Positions 48,049 to 60,539 of a DNA stretch of 64,000 bases are shown piece by piece. Where the stretch lies: NCBI GenBank assembly GCA_002633005.1, contig NMRA01000060.1, positions 1,010,058-1,074,057 of the forward strand, given 5' to 3'. This DNA comes from Phoronis australis. Taxonomy: Eukaryota > Phoronida > Phoronidae. The notes under the pieces were generated by a model that made no database searches, was not told where the DNA came from, and saw only the letters and a list, made by a program, of their open reading frames with translations. The position numbers and the translations under genes were made by a program. Numbering within the stretch: position 1 is the first letter of the stretch; the number at the start of each line of letters is the position of its first letter.

Positions 48049-51000
48049 GTAAGTACTGAAACAAATTTATATTTACGTTTTGTGTCGTTAGAATGAATTC
48101 ACCAAGCTGAAGTCTACTGAATGCTTCTGGCGGTGGCCAGAGCACATTCAACAGGGGGTGGGACGACCTTTTTCTCAATATAAATAAGCATCAATTCACA
48201 TTTATGTTATCTTGTCGCCTTAATTTGAACTTTCACATATTGGGCCTTCGAAGCAGCGCTCAGTTATGTACGGTTTTAAAAAGTGGCATCGCCGGCAAGA
48301 AAAACCATTTTCTAAAAGTAAGCCCCAGCGCGGAAGCGATCCGGTAACCTTTGCGTTCATAGCAAAACGCTCTGTTGACGCCCTAAATCGCACTCAGTAA
48401 ATGACATGAGTACTTTAAGCGCAACTAACTGGTGAAAGTCACCGGCTTCGATCTGGCGAACGACTGGTAGACTTCGGTTAGAGAGAATGGGCGTTATGTT
48501 AAGAAAGCACAAAAATAACGGGTTTCGTTGATTTTAGCTCTGGTCAAACCTAACTTCATCAAGTCTATCTTATCCAAAACAATCTCAAAAATGCGTTTTT
48601 CGGCAATAAAACTATAAAATCTCTTCAAATTTTACGAGGAGAAAAGTAAAATTTTGATCATGAAATGTTCTGCAAATTACAATTCTCAATCTGAACACCG
48701 TAGTGATACTCTTACCTTTACATTCATCAATTTAAAACACAGAGACTGAGTTTCCTCACTTTAGAGGAGGCAGTGTGACCTAGTGGGATAAGTGTTCCCT
48801 TCCTTTACTCAAGGTCGTGGGTTCGAGTCTCAGTGGGCCACACTACTTGACCCTTGAGTCAGTTCTCTAGCTCTTCAGCTCAGTTTTATCTATGTATTAA
48901 TAAAGCGTAGCTTAAAAATGGTTCCAGGTGATCAGTGCAATGGGCTCAATTGAGCGGCCTACGCACATATATGGTACAACGTGTACCAGACCGCCTGCAA
49001 TGAACAATAATTATTTTCGTCACTCGAAAGATATCACTAACACATTTCGTAACTTTGAGCCCTGTTTGCGTTTGCCGTATTTTGCTGTCAATTTTGTTAA
49101 CTTTTTAAATAGTGGGTGGGGGTTTCTGCAGAAGTGGCGGCTGTTGAATAACTACTCATAATGTATGAGTGGGCTGTCACTCACTACGGTGGCCATTTTA
49201 GGTGGTGGTACACTTCCAACAATAAAAATTCAAATAAAAAATCCTGTTAAACTCAGTTAAGTTTGAAAGTATTGGGGTTGTGTTGAACGTAATATAGTTT
49301 CGGCTGAACTAACTAGCGTTGAAATACTTCTCATGAACACGAAAACAACAACGGTTTTAAAACTTGACATGTTTCGGTGTCAATTATTAAATACCATCCT
49401 CAGAAGTCATAATACAGTGGCCACCTAGCTAGGCCCAGCAACAAGTAATGAAGCTCAGACACAGTCAGTTACAGGGAGTGACAATGAACTAGACCAACAA
49501 TGACAACCTGTGGTGTGTCAGTTGCCTATTGAGATTGGTCTTGCACCAACTGATATATAAAGCCTCACGAATTTTAAGCTCCTTTGTTGTTACTGCCTGA
49601 TCTATTATTGCAAAGTCATTGAAAGAGCACTGCTGATAACAATGATTGGAGCTCTGCAGGTGAATATTTACATGTGAATTACTGTCAGAATTTAGATGTT
49701 CCTTGGTCCTGGTTTTCAAATGGCGAANNNNNNNNNNNNNNNNNNNNNNNNNNNNNNNNNNNNNNNNNNNNNNNNNNNNNNNNNNNNNNNNNNNNNNNNN
49801 NNNNNNNNNNNNNNNNNNNNNNNNNNNNNNNNNNNNNNNNNNNNNNNNNNNNNNNNNNNNNNNNNNNNNNNNNNNNNNNNNNNNNNNNNNNNNNNNNNNN
49901 NNNNNNNNNNNNNNNNNNNNNNNNNNNNNNNNNNNNNNNNNNNNNNNNNNNNNNNNNNNNNNNNNNNNNNNNNNNNNNNNNNNNNNNNNNNNNNNNNNNN
50001 NNNNNNNNNNNNNNNNNNNNNNNNNNNNNNNNNNNNNNNNNNNNNNNNNNNNNNNNNNNNNNNNNNNNNNNNNNNNNNNNNNNNNNNNNNNNNNNNNNNN
50101 NNNNNNNNNNNNNNNNNNNNNNNNNNNNNNNNNNNNNNNNNNNNNNNNNNNNNNNNNNNNNNNNNNNNNNNNNNNNNNNNNNNNNNNNNNNNNNNNNNNN
50201 NNNNNNNNNNNNNNNNNNNNNNNNNNNNNNNNNNNNNNNNNNNNNNNNNNNNNNNNNNNNNNNNNNNNNNNNNNNNNNNNNNNNNNNNNNNNNNNNNNNN
50301 NNNNNNNNNNNNNNNNNNNNNNNNNNNNNNNNNNNATGATTACTGTGTGAACTTAAGAGTTGTATTAACATTCAAGTCTCTAAAACTGTCGAGTTTATTT
50401 AACCCTAAGGACAAAATTTCTATGGGTCTACGGTCCAAGGTTGTATACAAATTTATCTGTGCTGGATGTGGCTCCAGTTATATAGGCGAAACTGTTCGCC
50501 ATTTGAAAACCAGGACCAAGGAACATCTAAATTCTGACAGTAATTCACATGTAAATATTCACCTGCAGAGCTCCAATCATTGTTATCAGCAGTGCTCTTT
50601 CAATGACTTTGCAATAATAGACCAGGCAGTAACAACAAAGGAGCTTAAAATTCGTGAGGCTTTACATATCAGTTGGTGCAAGCCCAATCTCAATAGGCAA
50701 CTGACACACCACAGGTTGTCATTGTTGGTCTAGTTCATTGTCACTCCCTGTAACTGACTGTATCTGTGCTTCATTACTTGTTGCTGGGCCTAGCTAGGTG
50801 GCCACTGTATTATGACTTCTGAGGATGGTGTTTAATAAATGACACCGAAACATGTCAAGTTTTAAAACCGTTGTTGTTTTCGTGAACATATGCTGTTACT
50901 TGCTATCATGGACTTCTCATGAAGTTTTTAACTAAAATGAATCGAAAAGAGTATCTTTAATAACCTCCGAAATAAGACTGCCGTTTCGTAATCGATACTG

Positions 51001-54000
51001 AATGACTGCACGTGAATGTTCCTTTCTGTTACCGGAATGTTCGTTCCATGAACGTCTTCACAGCTAATAATCTGCTAACATACGTCTGGTCATGCACTGT
51101 AGCATGTGTAGTCGAAGAGATAAGCATGAATCGGAGGGTCCTTGCGCACCAAATTCATCGAAACGGAAGAATGAGAGAGTCGCCTTTCTGTGACAGATTC
51201 CAGGCTACCCAAAAGACACGGATACCAAACTCACGAACAAAGTTACCCACTCGAAAACACGACTCACGGACCTGATACAACAGTCGCTGACTAATGAACA
51301 GGGCTCACCGAACGCCATGATAACTGAGTAAGTTTGACCCCGCGATAATGCCCTCTGAATTTTTTTCAACAGAGTCTATGTTAAAGTCATTTTTCAACAA
51401 ATGTTTGAGTGTCAAGTTTTCTAAAGTTTACTGATAAATGAAATTTCGAACCACACTCGCATGAAAAAGTGACTCTCAATAAATTTTTACCCTTTCGTGC
51501 TTTAGGGGAGGTTTAGAAGAAGACTCGCACTCAGGAACGAAACACAAGGGTGTTTCAGAGCAAATATGTTGAATTGCAAGACAATAAACTTCATGTCTAG
51601 ACAACCAGAGAGAATTAGCCAAGTTTCGATTCACGATCAAGGCGAGGAGGACTGAGCTTGCGGCAATGAGATGACGGTCGAGAAAGTTGGAGACTATCAG
51701 ATGGATTGCATTGTGTTCACTTCTAAATTCAAAGTCAACTTCGTCCCAACTCGGGTATCAAGTAAGTTAACGAGCGAGCAGGAAGAGACCGCCCGAGGTG
51801 ACACACCACAAACGGCGCTAAAATATGAAACTCGGCTTCCCCCAGTCATCTCACCAATTTCACGGCATCAAAACCCCCAATTGACATCAATTTTGCTCCG
51901 CCTCCGTCGCTTTTAGGTCATCTCCCAAGCCAGTCGTTGCCAGTTTCACGTGGCCCATCCCATTCAGTCTACTGCTGTCCATTACAACTCCCAAATGATG
52001 CCGCCAAAGACAACAACAATTTCGACGACACCGAAATGCGACAGGTGGAAGGCATTGCTTTGATAAGATGAAAATGACGTAGCCTGAACCAAGTCATTTC
52101 GCGATGCTTTGCTGTAGAAATTTGTTATACGAAGCCGTTGAAAATGAATCCCCCGCTTTGACATTTTCAACTATAGTAGCTGAAAAGTATACAAACCCAG
52201 TGTGGTCATTTCTTCACGGGTTTGATAACTTACAGAATTATTTAAGACCTGTGAAAAAGGCGACGCGGGATCAGCGTTCAAAATTGATTGCAGCTGAGTC
52301 AAAATTTAATCTCACATAACACGATTTGCGCATCCCGAAGCGCAGCCCCGACTCCTAGATGCAATTCAGTGACTGACAAACGGTACACGGGTATGGATTC
52401 CGTGCCCCATGTATGTGGTTGTGAGTTGAAGAACACGTGTTTCGGGAGCGTATGTCGTGCTTTGGGTCCGACATGCACCGTGCTTGGCGACCGGTGGGCC
52501 TCCTTCGTGTCGGTAATTCTATTTTGAAGATTTGAATCCGTAAATGTAATTCTGCATCACATTGGAAAAATCCGGGGTTGATTACATTTTACTATTTATT
52601 TGTTTATTCATTTATTTGGAGTCTATCTCATGAAAAGTGACTTAAAGAGGCATCGAACGCAAAAGTTCACCAAAATATCTTAGTTTTAAACAATTCCTGA
52701 AGAAAGTACCATCTCGCAACGTCTACTGCAAAGTTACTCACCAGTGTCGGGGAATTTCCACGAAAAATTATCACAAAATTCACGATTTTTGAAATACGCG
52801 CGAAGGAAAAAACTCTTTAGGCACCACAGAGTTTCTAATCTTCCTCCCACTTATGATAAAGTGCGCATGCGCTCACAGGTGACTGACAAGAAGAATAACG
52901 GCACATTATCGTGTGTGATCGCACTCCAAATCTGGGGTCGACAGCACAGTATGAGTCAAGCCAGTGAAACAGGAGATTTCCCAAAGAGAATTCCCAGTGT
53001 CATTTTACAATATATTTGAATAGTGCGATACCTTTGTAACTAAGCCAATTGTCTTAATCCGACTGCAGCTTGAAGTCGACATTGTTTTATTCACATCAAA
53101 TGTCTAAGGTCACATTTTCATATGAGTGAAATGGGCTACGCCTATGTCTAATCAAGGGCTGTAGTACATGCCAAACCAAATAAGGAGAGTGACGTGCTTT
53201 GCTTTGTGGGAAAAAAATCAATTAAGTGATGAAGTGATGAGCAGTCGACAGGTCGTTTTTCTGAAATTTGTAGCTAAAAGAAAAAAATGTTTTGACATCA
53301 ACAGAAATTCAAAATCTTTACGAGAAAATGGTAAAAATATCTGATGAAAACTTTGAATTCTGTTTCAGTGGCAGAGAACGACTTTGAATAATGCAACTTA
53401 GTGTGTTTTTCGCGTTCTAGGCCTCTTTAAGACTTAAGACAGAAATTTGGTCTTAGGCGCCCAATTCACATTTGTCAAATAAAGACTTGTCATGTAAGTA
53501 TTAGAACATCACATTTGTCTAATAAAGACTTGTCATGTAAGTATTAGAACATCACATTTGTCAAATAAAGACTTGTCATGTAAGTATTAGAACATCACTG
53601 CCAAGAAATATTTGTACAATGTTTCTCATTAAGTAACAATCACAGATTTATTCTCAGATACTTTATTCTTTTCTAAAATGGGTTTTATTAGTTATTTTTT
53701 ACAAATAATTATGTAAAACGTAACATCAAATTTCTGTGACATAGAACGAGAAAAACAAACTAAATTGCATTATTCAAAATGAGTCTCTGCTACTGAAGCA
53801 AAGGTGAAACTGTTTACCAGGTATTGTTACGGTTTCTTCATAAAGATTTGGAATTTCTGTTGATGTCAAAGCATTTTTCCTTTAGTTTCAAATTTGAAAA
53901 AAAACGAGATATTAACTGCTCGTCACTTAGTCGATTTTTTCTAGAACTTCTTGCGGTATTCAACGTGAATAACTCTTAAGTTAGCAACTTAGCATCACCA

Positions 54001-57000
54001 AGTAGATTCGCCGCGATCTGTTTAAAGGTTACTTTTTTACGAGATTTCGCGTTCCATCTCTCTTTTTAGTAACCAAAGACTTAAAAGTCTTAAGTCACCT
54101 TCATAACCAGACCTCTTCAGTAATTCATCTTCAGAATCTTTGTTTTCTCAACTCTATCTTTTGTTTGTTCATCGGTGCTATCAGTTCCTAGCAACACATC
54201 TGTCGGCTCACAACTACTCATACATTTGCGCATGCACCATAACTTGGTTCCCAGGGTTCATACTCTAGACGTCACTGACATCGTGACCAATCTAGTGGGT
54301 CTGTGGAGTAGACAGAGTTCCACCAGGGAAATAAAATTAGTGGTAATTGATAACTACAGCGGATTTCCGAATTAGTTTCTTGTCAGGTTTTCTGTAACAA
54401 GGCCGGTGTTAGTTCGGTTGATGCGACAACCTCGCGAAAACGCAAGTTCACAAAACACTTTGTGGGATATCGCCCACTTGTTCAAATGCTTCCTTCGCGA
54501 GATTTTTGCAACACATCCAATGTTCGAAAGAACTGCTTAGTTTTGCATACCTGCCAAGGGATATACAAGCGTATGGAAACCATGGGCAAGTAAGACGAGC
54601 GTTTACTGGCCTGCCGAGATTGGTGTGTTGACCAAAAGTGATATCCCGGACACATAGTTGGTGACAGTGTTTTCCACAACTGAAAACCCAAGCGTGCAGC
54701 ATGTGCACTAACGTCAAAATTGCGTTTTAAGAGTCTCATAATTCAATTTGAGTAGTGGGGTTAAATTCACGAGATTTTTCGTCGGCACGCAGCCAGCAAG
54801 TCCTCGCATCGTACAGTTGTAAATCGAAATTCAACATTGGGGATTGCACCTCGGTATGAGTTTAAAACGTCTGCAAACCAGTCTTCCGTCACAAAAATTT
54901 TTGACTTTGAATACTTTCCATTTTAAATTTAGCCTCAAATTGTACCTCACACCAAGTAGATGAGATTTGTGCATGGGCTTTGAAAGACCAGATTCTACAA
55001 TTTTGCGGCGCGTCATTTTAAGTACACCGAGCATGGCCTCTAGGAATGGTGGACTATCAGTTCTTTGCAATGTCCAGTGCCGTGCCGGTCATCTAATAAG
55101 AAACTTGATTATATATCCGTAAGGGGTTCAAAGCAAAAAAAAAATCGGTGAAAAGCAGGTTAATTGCAAGCTGTAGGCTATCTATCTCCAGATTTAGGTG
55201 CTAGTGAACATAAAAGCAGTGTGTCACGTTAAATGAAACTTAGGTGCATGCCCGTATGTGAAAAACATTTGAAAAAACATTTTTGAAAATATTTCATATG
55301 TTGGCCCATAGGCTAAATAGGTTCATATGCGGTAGATATCAATATAAACACTGACACACACACAAGGAGTCGACACTTGTTTTCCTACAAAGATACTTCT
55401 CTTTATTTTAGGCTTCAGTTCAAGTGACCGTCACTTCAGGGTCTTCTGATAACAGTTGTTCCACAACAACGACTGCGTCCTGTGACAGTAAGGTAGTGAC
55501 CCTTGCAGATGTCAAAACTGAGCTGGAACGCATGTCGGAGTTGTACAACCAGATGAATACTTTGATGTCTGCTATGAACTCAAATCTGATGTCGCTGGCT
55601 AAAAGTAATGCTGCAAATACGAAGGCTTTCACTAGCAAATTGTCATGCCTTGCATCGGACGTGGCTGACGTTAAAACTAAGGTTACCGAAATTGACAATC
55701 TAAATTCCCTCATTTCAAACAATGGAGATAAACTGGACCGGATTTTGAACACGAGTAGGCTTACACAAGATGAAGCCAAAAGACATGAAGCAAAGGCTAC
55801 AGATGCTCGTGAAAAACAACAGATGGCGCTCGATTATCACACGTCAAAGCTAGATTCTTTGAGCCAATGTTTTTGTCGCAAAGGTAAGTGTTTTTAGAAG
55901 TTCTCAGAACGCCACGATTAATGCTGTAACTCTTTTAATCACTGGGAAAAAATCTATTATGAACCGGCCAAGGTGCCAAATTCGCCATTTTGTATTTTTG
56001 AGTCAGAAGTGTCACCGTGGTGGCGACGGGGAGGAATTTTCAAAGTTGTGACAATTGGGGGACAAAACTTATTAGCGATATGTACACAAATGGTTTTGGA
56101 TCATGGCGTTCCACATCAAACTTTCCTGGTGCCTACTCAATAATTTTGCTTACATCACGACCTGCAAAGGATTTTCTTTGAATGATATATATTATATATG
56201 AACCCACATCGCGTTTTCCGGAAAATATTTTAGTACTCCGGACCTGCGTTTTTACAGATACTAAACTCTTTGATACTACAGGTTATAGTCACGCCTCATT
56301 GTGCTGGGTATTTAAAAATGCATAGTCAAAGTTAGACCCAATATAATAAATGAGAAATGGAGTTTACTCTCAGAGAAAATTTTGCTAGCGGGCAAATCAC
56401 AATCAAGGTCCATATTCGGTGGCCACTTTTGGTGAAAAAAGAAGGTTGTCATATGACAGTAAAAGTTGGATTATTTTCAAGTACTATCATTCTATTTTTG
56501 TAAGTTAAAATATATTTGCTCAAGAACCACCGAATAAAATTTTATCGTCAAATCATCACAGTTGTATAAAAGGGTACGTACACTACAACTTGTGGTCACA
56601 GCCCACTTCTACCAGGCAAAATTTCATAAGGAGGCTGTTGATTTAATACGTTCTTGATCAAATTGAAGAAGTATCACATACTAAAGTAAGAAAAGTTATT
56701 GCTGTGCTGATCAAGTTGTTCTAAATGATGATACATTGCATATCTTAACACTATAAAATGAGAACTTCTTTTCTTGCAATATGATTCTTACAAAAAGAAA
56801 AGAACAAGTAACTACTTTTTTTTCAAAAATTTTATTGGTACTATTTGCTTAGTTTTCACCACATTCACCACATGGTCAAAGTAGTTAAAGCAATGCTAGA
56901 CCCAGTGTTCAACTTGTAAACAGTAAAAAATGGTACTGGTTGGGGGGTACGTACACTACGCACAGTCGATCAACGTCAAATTTTGATTAAGTTACAAATG

Positions 57001-60000
57001 TATGGGATGGTCTGGAGTTTTGTGCTGCCTCTATTTGTTGGTTTGTTGCAAGTTGTCTTGAGAGATAGAGAACCTGCCTCTGCAACATCAGTTGTCACGT
57101 GTTAAGTACTAGCCAAGTCCTGTGTGGCATTCCATTGCCCACAAATTCGATAGTGTCAATTGTTTTTTTGTCAGACTGGATACATTTTGGAAATATCAAT
57201 ATTGTTCATGAGAACAGCAGTATGTAAAATACTTGTGGACAATACTTTGAGAGGTTGCAGTTACGTACACAGGGGTACGTACACTACATTTCAATGACTT
57301 GTCAGGTTTATAAAGAATACTGAATCTACTGGGCGTTAGTTCATTTACCAAATCTATTCAAAGAGAACAAATAAAAAGTACAGTATACATGTGCATATCT
57401 GTCCGTCATTCTTTGAAAACAGGCACATGTTAAAATATAGGGGTACGTACACTACACAAATGCTAATAGTTCGCTCAAAACAAATGTATTTGTAATTAAT
57501 ACCCTTTTTAACCTAACATTTTTAATGGAGGAAACTGTCTGTGACAAATGTTACTTACTTACCGTGTAATATTCATGTTTCGTGGTATTTGTTCACGTCG
57601 GGGTACGTACAACACAAGGGTACGTACACTACATTTCAATGACATGCCAGGTTTGTTACTAAATACTAAGGATCTTCTGAGAGTTAGATGATTTACTAAA
57701 TCAATTCAAACAGAAAAAATAAAAAGCACAGCATCCATGTGCATATCTGCCATACTTTGAAAATAGGCACAAATGATAGGGGTACGTACACTACATAAAT
57801 TCTAATATTTTACTCAAAACAAACGTATTTGCAATAAACACCATTTTAACCTAACATTTTTAAGGAAGGAAACTGTCTATGACCAATGTTGCTCACTTAC
57901 CAAGTGATATTTTAATTTTATGGCATTTGTAAACATGGGGGTATGTACACTACAAAAGGGAGTACGTACACTTCATCACTGTTTCTGCATCACATGGTTA
58001 CATAATGTTGTATGGCCATTTATTTTTCTTTGATGATAATAAGCACCATGTTGTTATTTAAAAGGCAATAATTTCATTTGCAATGACCATTTGTGTTACT
58101 GAATTCCACATGGAGGTACGTACACTACATTTTGTTAGCCTTTTTGGCCCATTTTCAATATAGCAGAACCCAGTCAATGTCCGAACTTTTGGTTTGTTTA
58201 GATATTGAATTATTTGCTGTGTTGCCTAAGCTAACATAGTCTGCAGTTCTTTTTATTACAGAGTGTGAACTTTAGTTTTTATCCTTCTTTGCAGTAGGTG
58301 AGGGTTAGAAACATAATTTACAAAATTCGTAACGAGTGCCTGTTTTATGATGAACCCTACCATTTCTCAATGATTAAGCACAACTTCATCTAAGTGATTC
58401 TGAAAATGACCCATGTTATTCCCAGTCATATCTAAGCAATTGCAAATAATTTTCTTTTCTACTGTTGACACCTTAAAATAGTAATTTTTAGAATGGCCAC
58501 TCGTAAATGCATGAAATTCATAGACAAAAACATGCATAAATTTCTCAAACATTGTCTGAATTTGATGAATCTTTTTTTAATTCGCACAACTAAATAACTC
58601 TTTGCATATGAGATTCAGTTGGCATTTGGTAATTGACCAAAAAAATTATATTAGACCGTAACACAGTCAATTCTCGAATATGGACCTTGATTGTGATTTA
58701 GCCGTAGAAGCTCATTCAATACCTTAGTAAAATCACAAAACCCCTAACATTGGATGGTTTCAGTACAGACTAGTATACAGGAATACTGCGGCAATTGCCT
58801 TTTTAGCCAAAATTCAGGTTGGTGATACTAAGGGACGGTTCCAACAAACGCGTGTAGCCCACGCCTACGATAGCGTGGTGATGTCAGGCGGCTGTTGCAG
58901 ACAACGATCTGATTGGCTTGGTTGACATATCGGAGCTATCCATTTACATTTAGTAATGACGTTCAAGAGAAGCTGCCACACATTTCCTGGACTGGAAAAA
59001 TTGTGCAGATTTTCGGAATGAAATTGAGAAAAATTGTTACGAACTCAATGTAACTTAGTTACGTAAGAGATGCCCAGTTGAAGCGTATTTGAATGACTGT
59101 CCTCTGTGTATTTTCCGTATTAAATTCAGTTTGTCGTAGAGATTGAAATGGTGTTTTATAATTCTAATAAACACTCAAAAGTTTGGAATCAATTTGAAAA
59201 CTCCCGACAAAGAGTTTTAATTGCCAAAGGTGACTGAACCCTTTGGCAAGTTACTTGACGGTCGTGGGGAAAGTCTCTCACTCATAGGAGCCATTTTGTA
59301 ACAAAACGATTAAAATTTCAGCTGAATATTAATTTCTCTCACGGGAAGTACCAATGATAAAATAGCGGGTGCTGAATTACAAACCAACTTTCAATGTGAA
59401 ATTGCCAGGACTACCTTTTCCATTACAGTATTACCCCACAAATAAGCGCATGCCCCTATATGCGGAACAGTGAAGTTTTTCCGCAAGATTTTCCAATCTG
59501 ATGTCCCGCATATAGGCGCTATTAGGGGCATACGGTCGTCTGATAATAGACACATCCTGTTTTTTTTTAAATACACCACCGAACCATTTTACTCCACACA
59601 GCGTGTAGTGTCAGTGACACTCTGAGAAAAAGTGGTTAAAGAAATTGTGAAATACTAAAAATATGCAGTTTTTAAACTCATACCTTTATTTTTAAGAAAG
59701 CCTTTATCGTCGATAAAATAACACCGAGTTCCTTTACGGTAGTTCTACTCAAATATCCCGCCAATTAGGCGCCGCTCCACAATTAGGCCTATGCGCTCAA
59801 TTGCGGAGCTATGCGGTAAGGAAATGCAAATGATTTATTATTGTTATTTGTTTTCAGTTAAAGTGTTTCACTTAAGGCACCCTGACGGTTACTATAAGTT
59901 CACTTTCGAGCAAGCCAAAGCCGCGTGCCAGGCGAAAGGTGCAGTGCTAGCCACACCGATACAACTCGAGACAGCTTGGAAGATGGGGTATGAGATGTGT

Positions 60001-60126
60001 GCTTGTGGCTGGCTCAGTGACCGAAGTGCGCGTTATCCGATGCATTTCGCATATCCCGGATGTGGAGGGAACAGACCGGGAATAACAACTTGTTCATATC
60101 AACTGAACGATGCCTATTGTATTTGA
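48013..60126 (+). CDS. Link-domain coiled-coil secreted protein, copy C (intact)
   Basis: Exons 48013-48048 (36 nt), 55412-55883 (472 nt) and 59858-60126 (269 nt) join to 777 nt, 258 residues plus stop. Order: signal peptide (about residues 1-16, hydrophobic SLCLSVLALLASV); Ser/Thr/Cys-rich linker; long heptad-rich segment (about residues 45-160, with ELERMSELYNQMNTL and DNLNSLISNNGDKLDRIL) likely to form a coiled coil and oligomerise; two Cys (CFC) just before the Link domain (about residues 170-258). Known of the family: Link modules bind hyaluronan in the extracellular matrix. Inference: a secreted multimeric hyaluronan-binding lectin-like protein. It is the only copy of the three open from end to end. 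Both introns are enlarged by transposons. No transmembrane segment is seen. Confidence 0.88.
48555..49125. mobile_element. insertion in copy C intron 1, with tRNA-derived SINE
   Basis: Not present at the matching place in A and B. It includes a tRNA-like head at 48772-48844: A-box-like TGACCTAGTGG, B-box GGTTCGAGTC, and acceptor-like ends AGTGTG / CACACT. The T-stem is imperfect, so it is a SINE rather than a tRNA gene. Confidence 0.6.
49489..49727 (-). CDS. Penelope-like GIY-YIG endonuclease C-terminus, left arm
   Basis: Reads KTRTKEHLNSDSNSHVNIHL and on to LTHHRLSLLV stop on the minus strand, matching the right arm with two substitutions (ALYIS for ALHIS, CKTN for CKPN). The 5' part lies in the gap. 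Confidence 0.75.
49728..50335. other. assembly gap (608 N)
   Basis: Run of N. ORFs called across it are artefacts. Gap length may be an estimate. Confidence 1.
50338..50733 (+). CDS. Penelope-like GIY-YIG endonuclease C-terminus, right arm
   Basis: 131 codons to TAG, 5' end lost in the gap. The GIY-YIG core is visible as VVYKFICAGCGSSYIGETVR followed by HLKTRTKEHL (VYKF for the first triad, SYIG for the second, and the conserved Arg of TVRHLKTR). In Penelope-like retroelements this nuclease follows the reverse transcriptase; the RT is not in the visible sequence. Confidence 0.8.
   Translation, partial: DYCVNLRVVLTFKSLKLSSLFNPKDKISMGLRSKVVYKFICAGCGSSYIGETVRHLKTRTKEHLNSDSNSHVNIHLQSSNHCYQQCSFNDFAIIDQAVTTKELKIREALHISWCKPNLNRQLTHHRLSLLV
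50924..52064. other. copy C intron 1, homologous to A and B
   Basis: Diverged but collinear with copy B from about 37760, with several deletions. No gene. Confidence 0.5.
52646..53426. mobile_element. TTAA-flanked non-autonomous transposon (781 bp)
   Basis: Ends AGAGGCATCGAACGCAAAA and, on the other strand, AGAGGCCTAGAACGCGAAAA, flanked by TTAA at 52642-52645 and 53427-53430. The ORF inside (52744-53019) has no transposase features. Confidence 0.75.
53467..53595. repeat. 43-bp tandem repeat, three copies
   Basis: Units begin CACATTTGTCAAATAAAGAC and end AGTATTAGAACAT, nearly identical (one A to T change in unit 2). Confidence 0.95.
53706..55411. other. copy C intron 1, right part
   Basis: Collinear with copies A and B up to the exon 2 acceptor. 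No separate gene. Confidence 0.5.
55412..55883 (+). CDS. copy C exon 2 (coiled-coil stalk, open)
   Basis: 157 codons plus 1 nt between TTTTAG| and AAAG|GTAAGT. Lacks the extra base of A/B: AAGGCTTTCACTAGCAAATT reads KAFTSKL. Differs from A at scattered positions. Confidence 0.88.
56389..58704. mobile_element. 2.3-kb TIR transposon in copy C intron 2, TAG duplication
   Basis: Terminal inverted repeats of 30 bp (2 mismatches) begin CGGGCAAATCACAATC at left and CGGCTAAATCACAATC at right, flanked by TAG (56386-56388 and 58705-58707). Removing it restores the sequence found in A and B. No transposase ORF; the longest internal ORF (58367-58552, minus, 61 codons) has no family features, so it is non-autonomous. 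Superfamily not assigned; a 3-bp duplication fits several. Confidence 0.85.
56572..58128 (+). repeat. GGTACGTACACTAC iterated motif, ~10 copies
   Basis: Copies at 56572, 56945, 57273, 57441, 57601 (variant), 57618, 57780, 57939 (variant), 57959 (variant) and 58114, all on the plus strand. Between 57273 and 57952 the motif is part of a larger unit of about 345 bp present twice. The core GTACGTAC is itself a palindrome. Confidence 0.9.
59858..60126 (+). CDS. copy C exon 3 (Link domain)
   Basis: Reads VKVFHLRHPDGYYKFTFEQA then KAACQAKGAVLATPIQLETA, CACGWLSDRSARYPM, GCGG and NDAYCI. Canonical Link cysteines are kept. Several substitutions relative to A/B (VVHPEGG to LRHPDGY, RRG to YPG). Confidence 0.88.
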
Positions 60127-60539
60127 TTTTCATCATCATACGGATATCTAATTTGATCAATAGTGAAGCTTCTGTATCCATCTCAGTTGTTGACCATTGA
60201 CTCGGTAATCGGCCACGAGGTAGCAGCACTAATGAGGAAACTTCAATTTCAATCAGACTGGTCATTTTCAATGTTCTGGTATTCTTTCGGGTCGCGTTTT
60301 CACTACTTTGATATAAACTCGGGATGCCTGTTCAGATTAAGCTTGTGTAGAAATGGGGTGGGTGATTACTATTGTACTTGGTATAAATTTTGATCTGATT
60401 ATAGGCCTACCCTTCACGGTTGATTCTGTCCTGATACAAATGAACGCTCTGCGGAGCGACACTTACGAAAATTGAATGAAAATTTACAAGTGAGGCAGAC
60501 TACGAAACCAAGAACACCAACAACCACGACCTCGACGCT

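Larger units (their letters stand above)
49338..50911. mobile_element. Penelope-like element ends in mirror orientation, with gap
   Basis: Both arms are the 3' end of one element, arranged head to head with 608 N between them. The right arm (plus strand) and left arm (minus strand) encode the same GIY-YIG endonuclease C-terminus and share the same 3' untranslated tail. The composite is flanked by a 12-bp target duplication ACTTCTCATGAA (49326-49337 and 50912-50923), and copies A and B show the empty site. The right side has about 25 extra bases outside the palindrome. Confidence 0.8.
52065..53705. mobile_element. 1.6-kb insertion in copy C intron 1
   Basis: Absent from A and B, where the flanking sequence (CAAGAAATAATTATGTAAAACG) is continuous. 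It contains a TTAA-type element and a 43-bp tandem array (next entries), and a 71-codon ORF at 52104-52319 with no recognised family. The outer termini show no clear inverted repeat. Confidence 0.6.

Noticed and set aside
48772-48844. tRNA gene
   Set aside because: A and B boxes and a 73-nt length are present, but T-stem pairing is poor and it lies inside a repeat insertion; called a SINE.
49674-50371. Long ORFs across the gap
   Set aside because: Built from N; only the visible Penelope-like ends are supported.
52744-53019. 91-codon ORF as a transposase
   Set aside because: Lies in a TTAA MITE and has no catalytic or DNA-binding motif.
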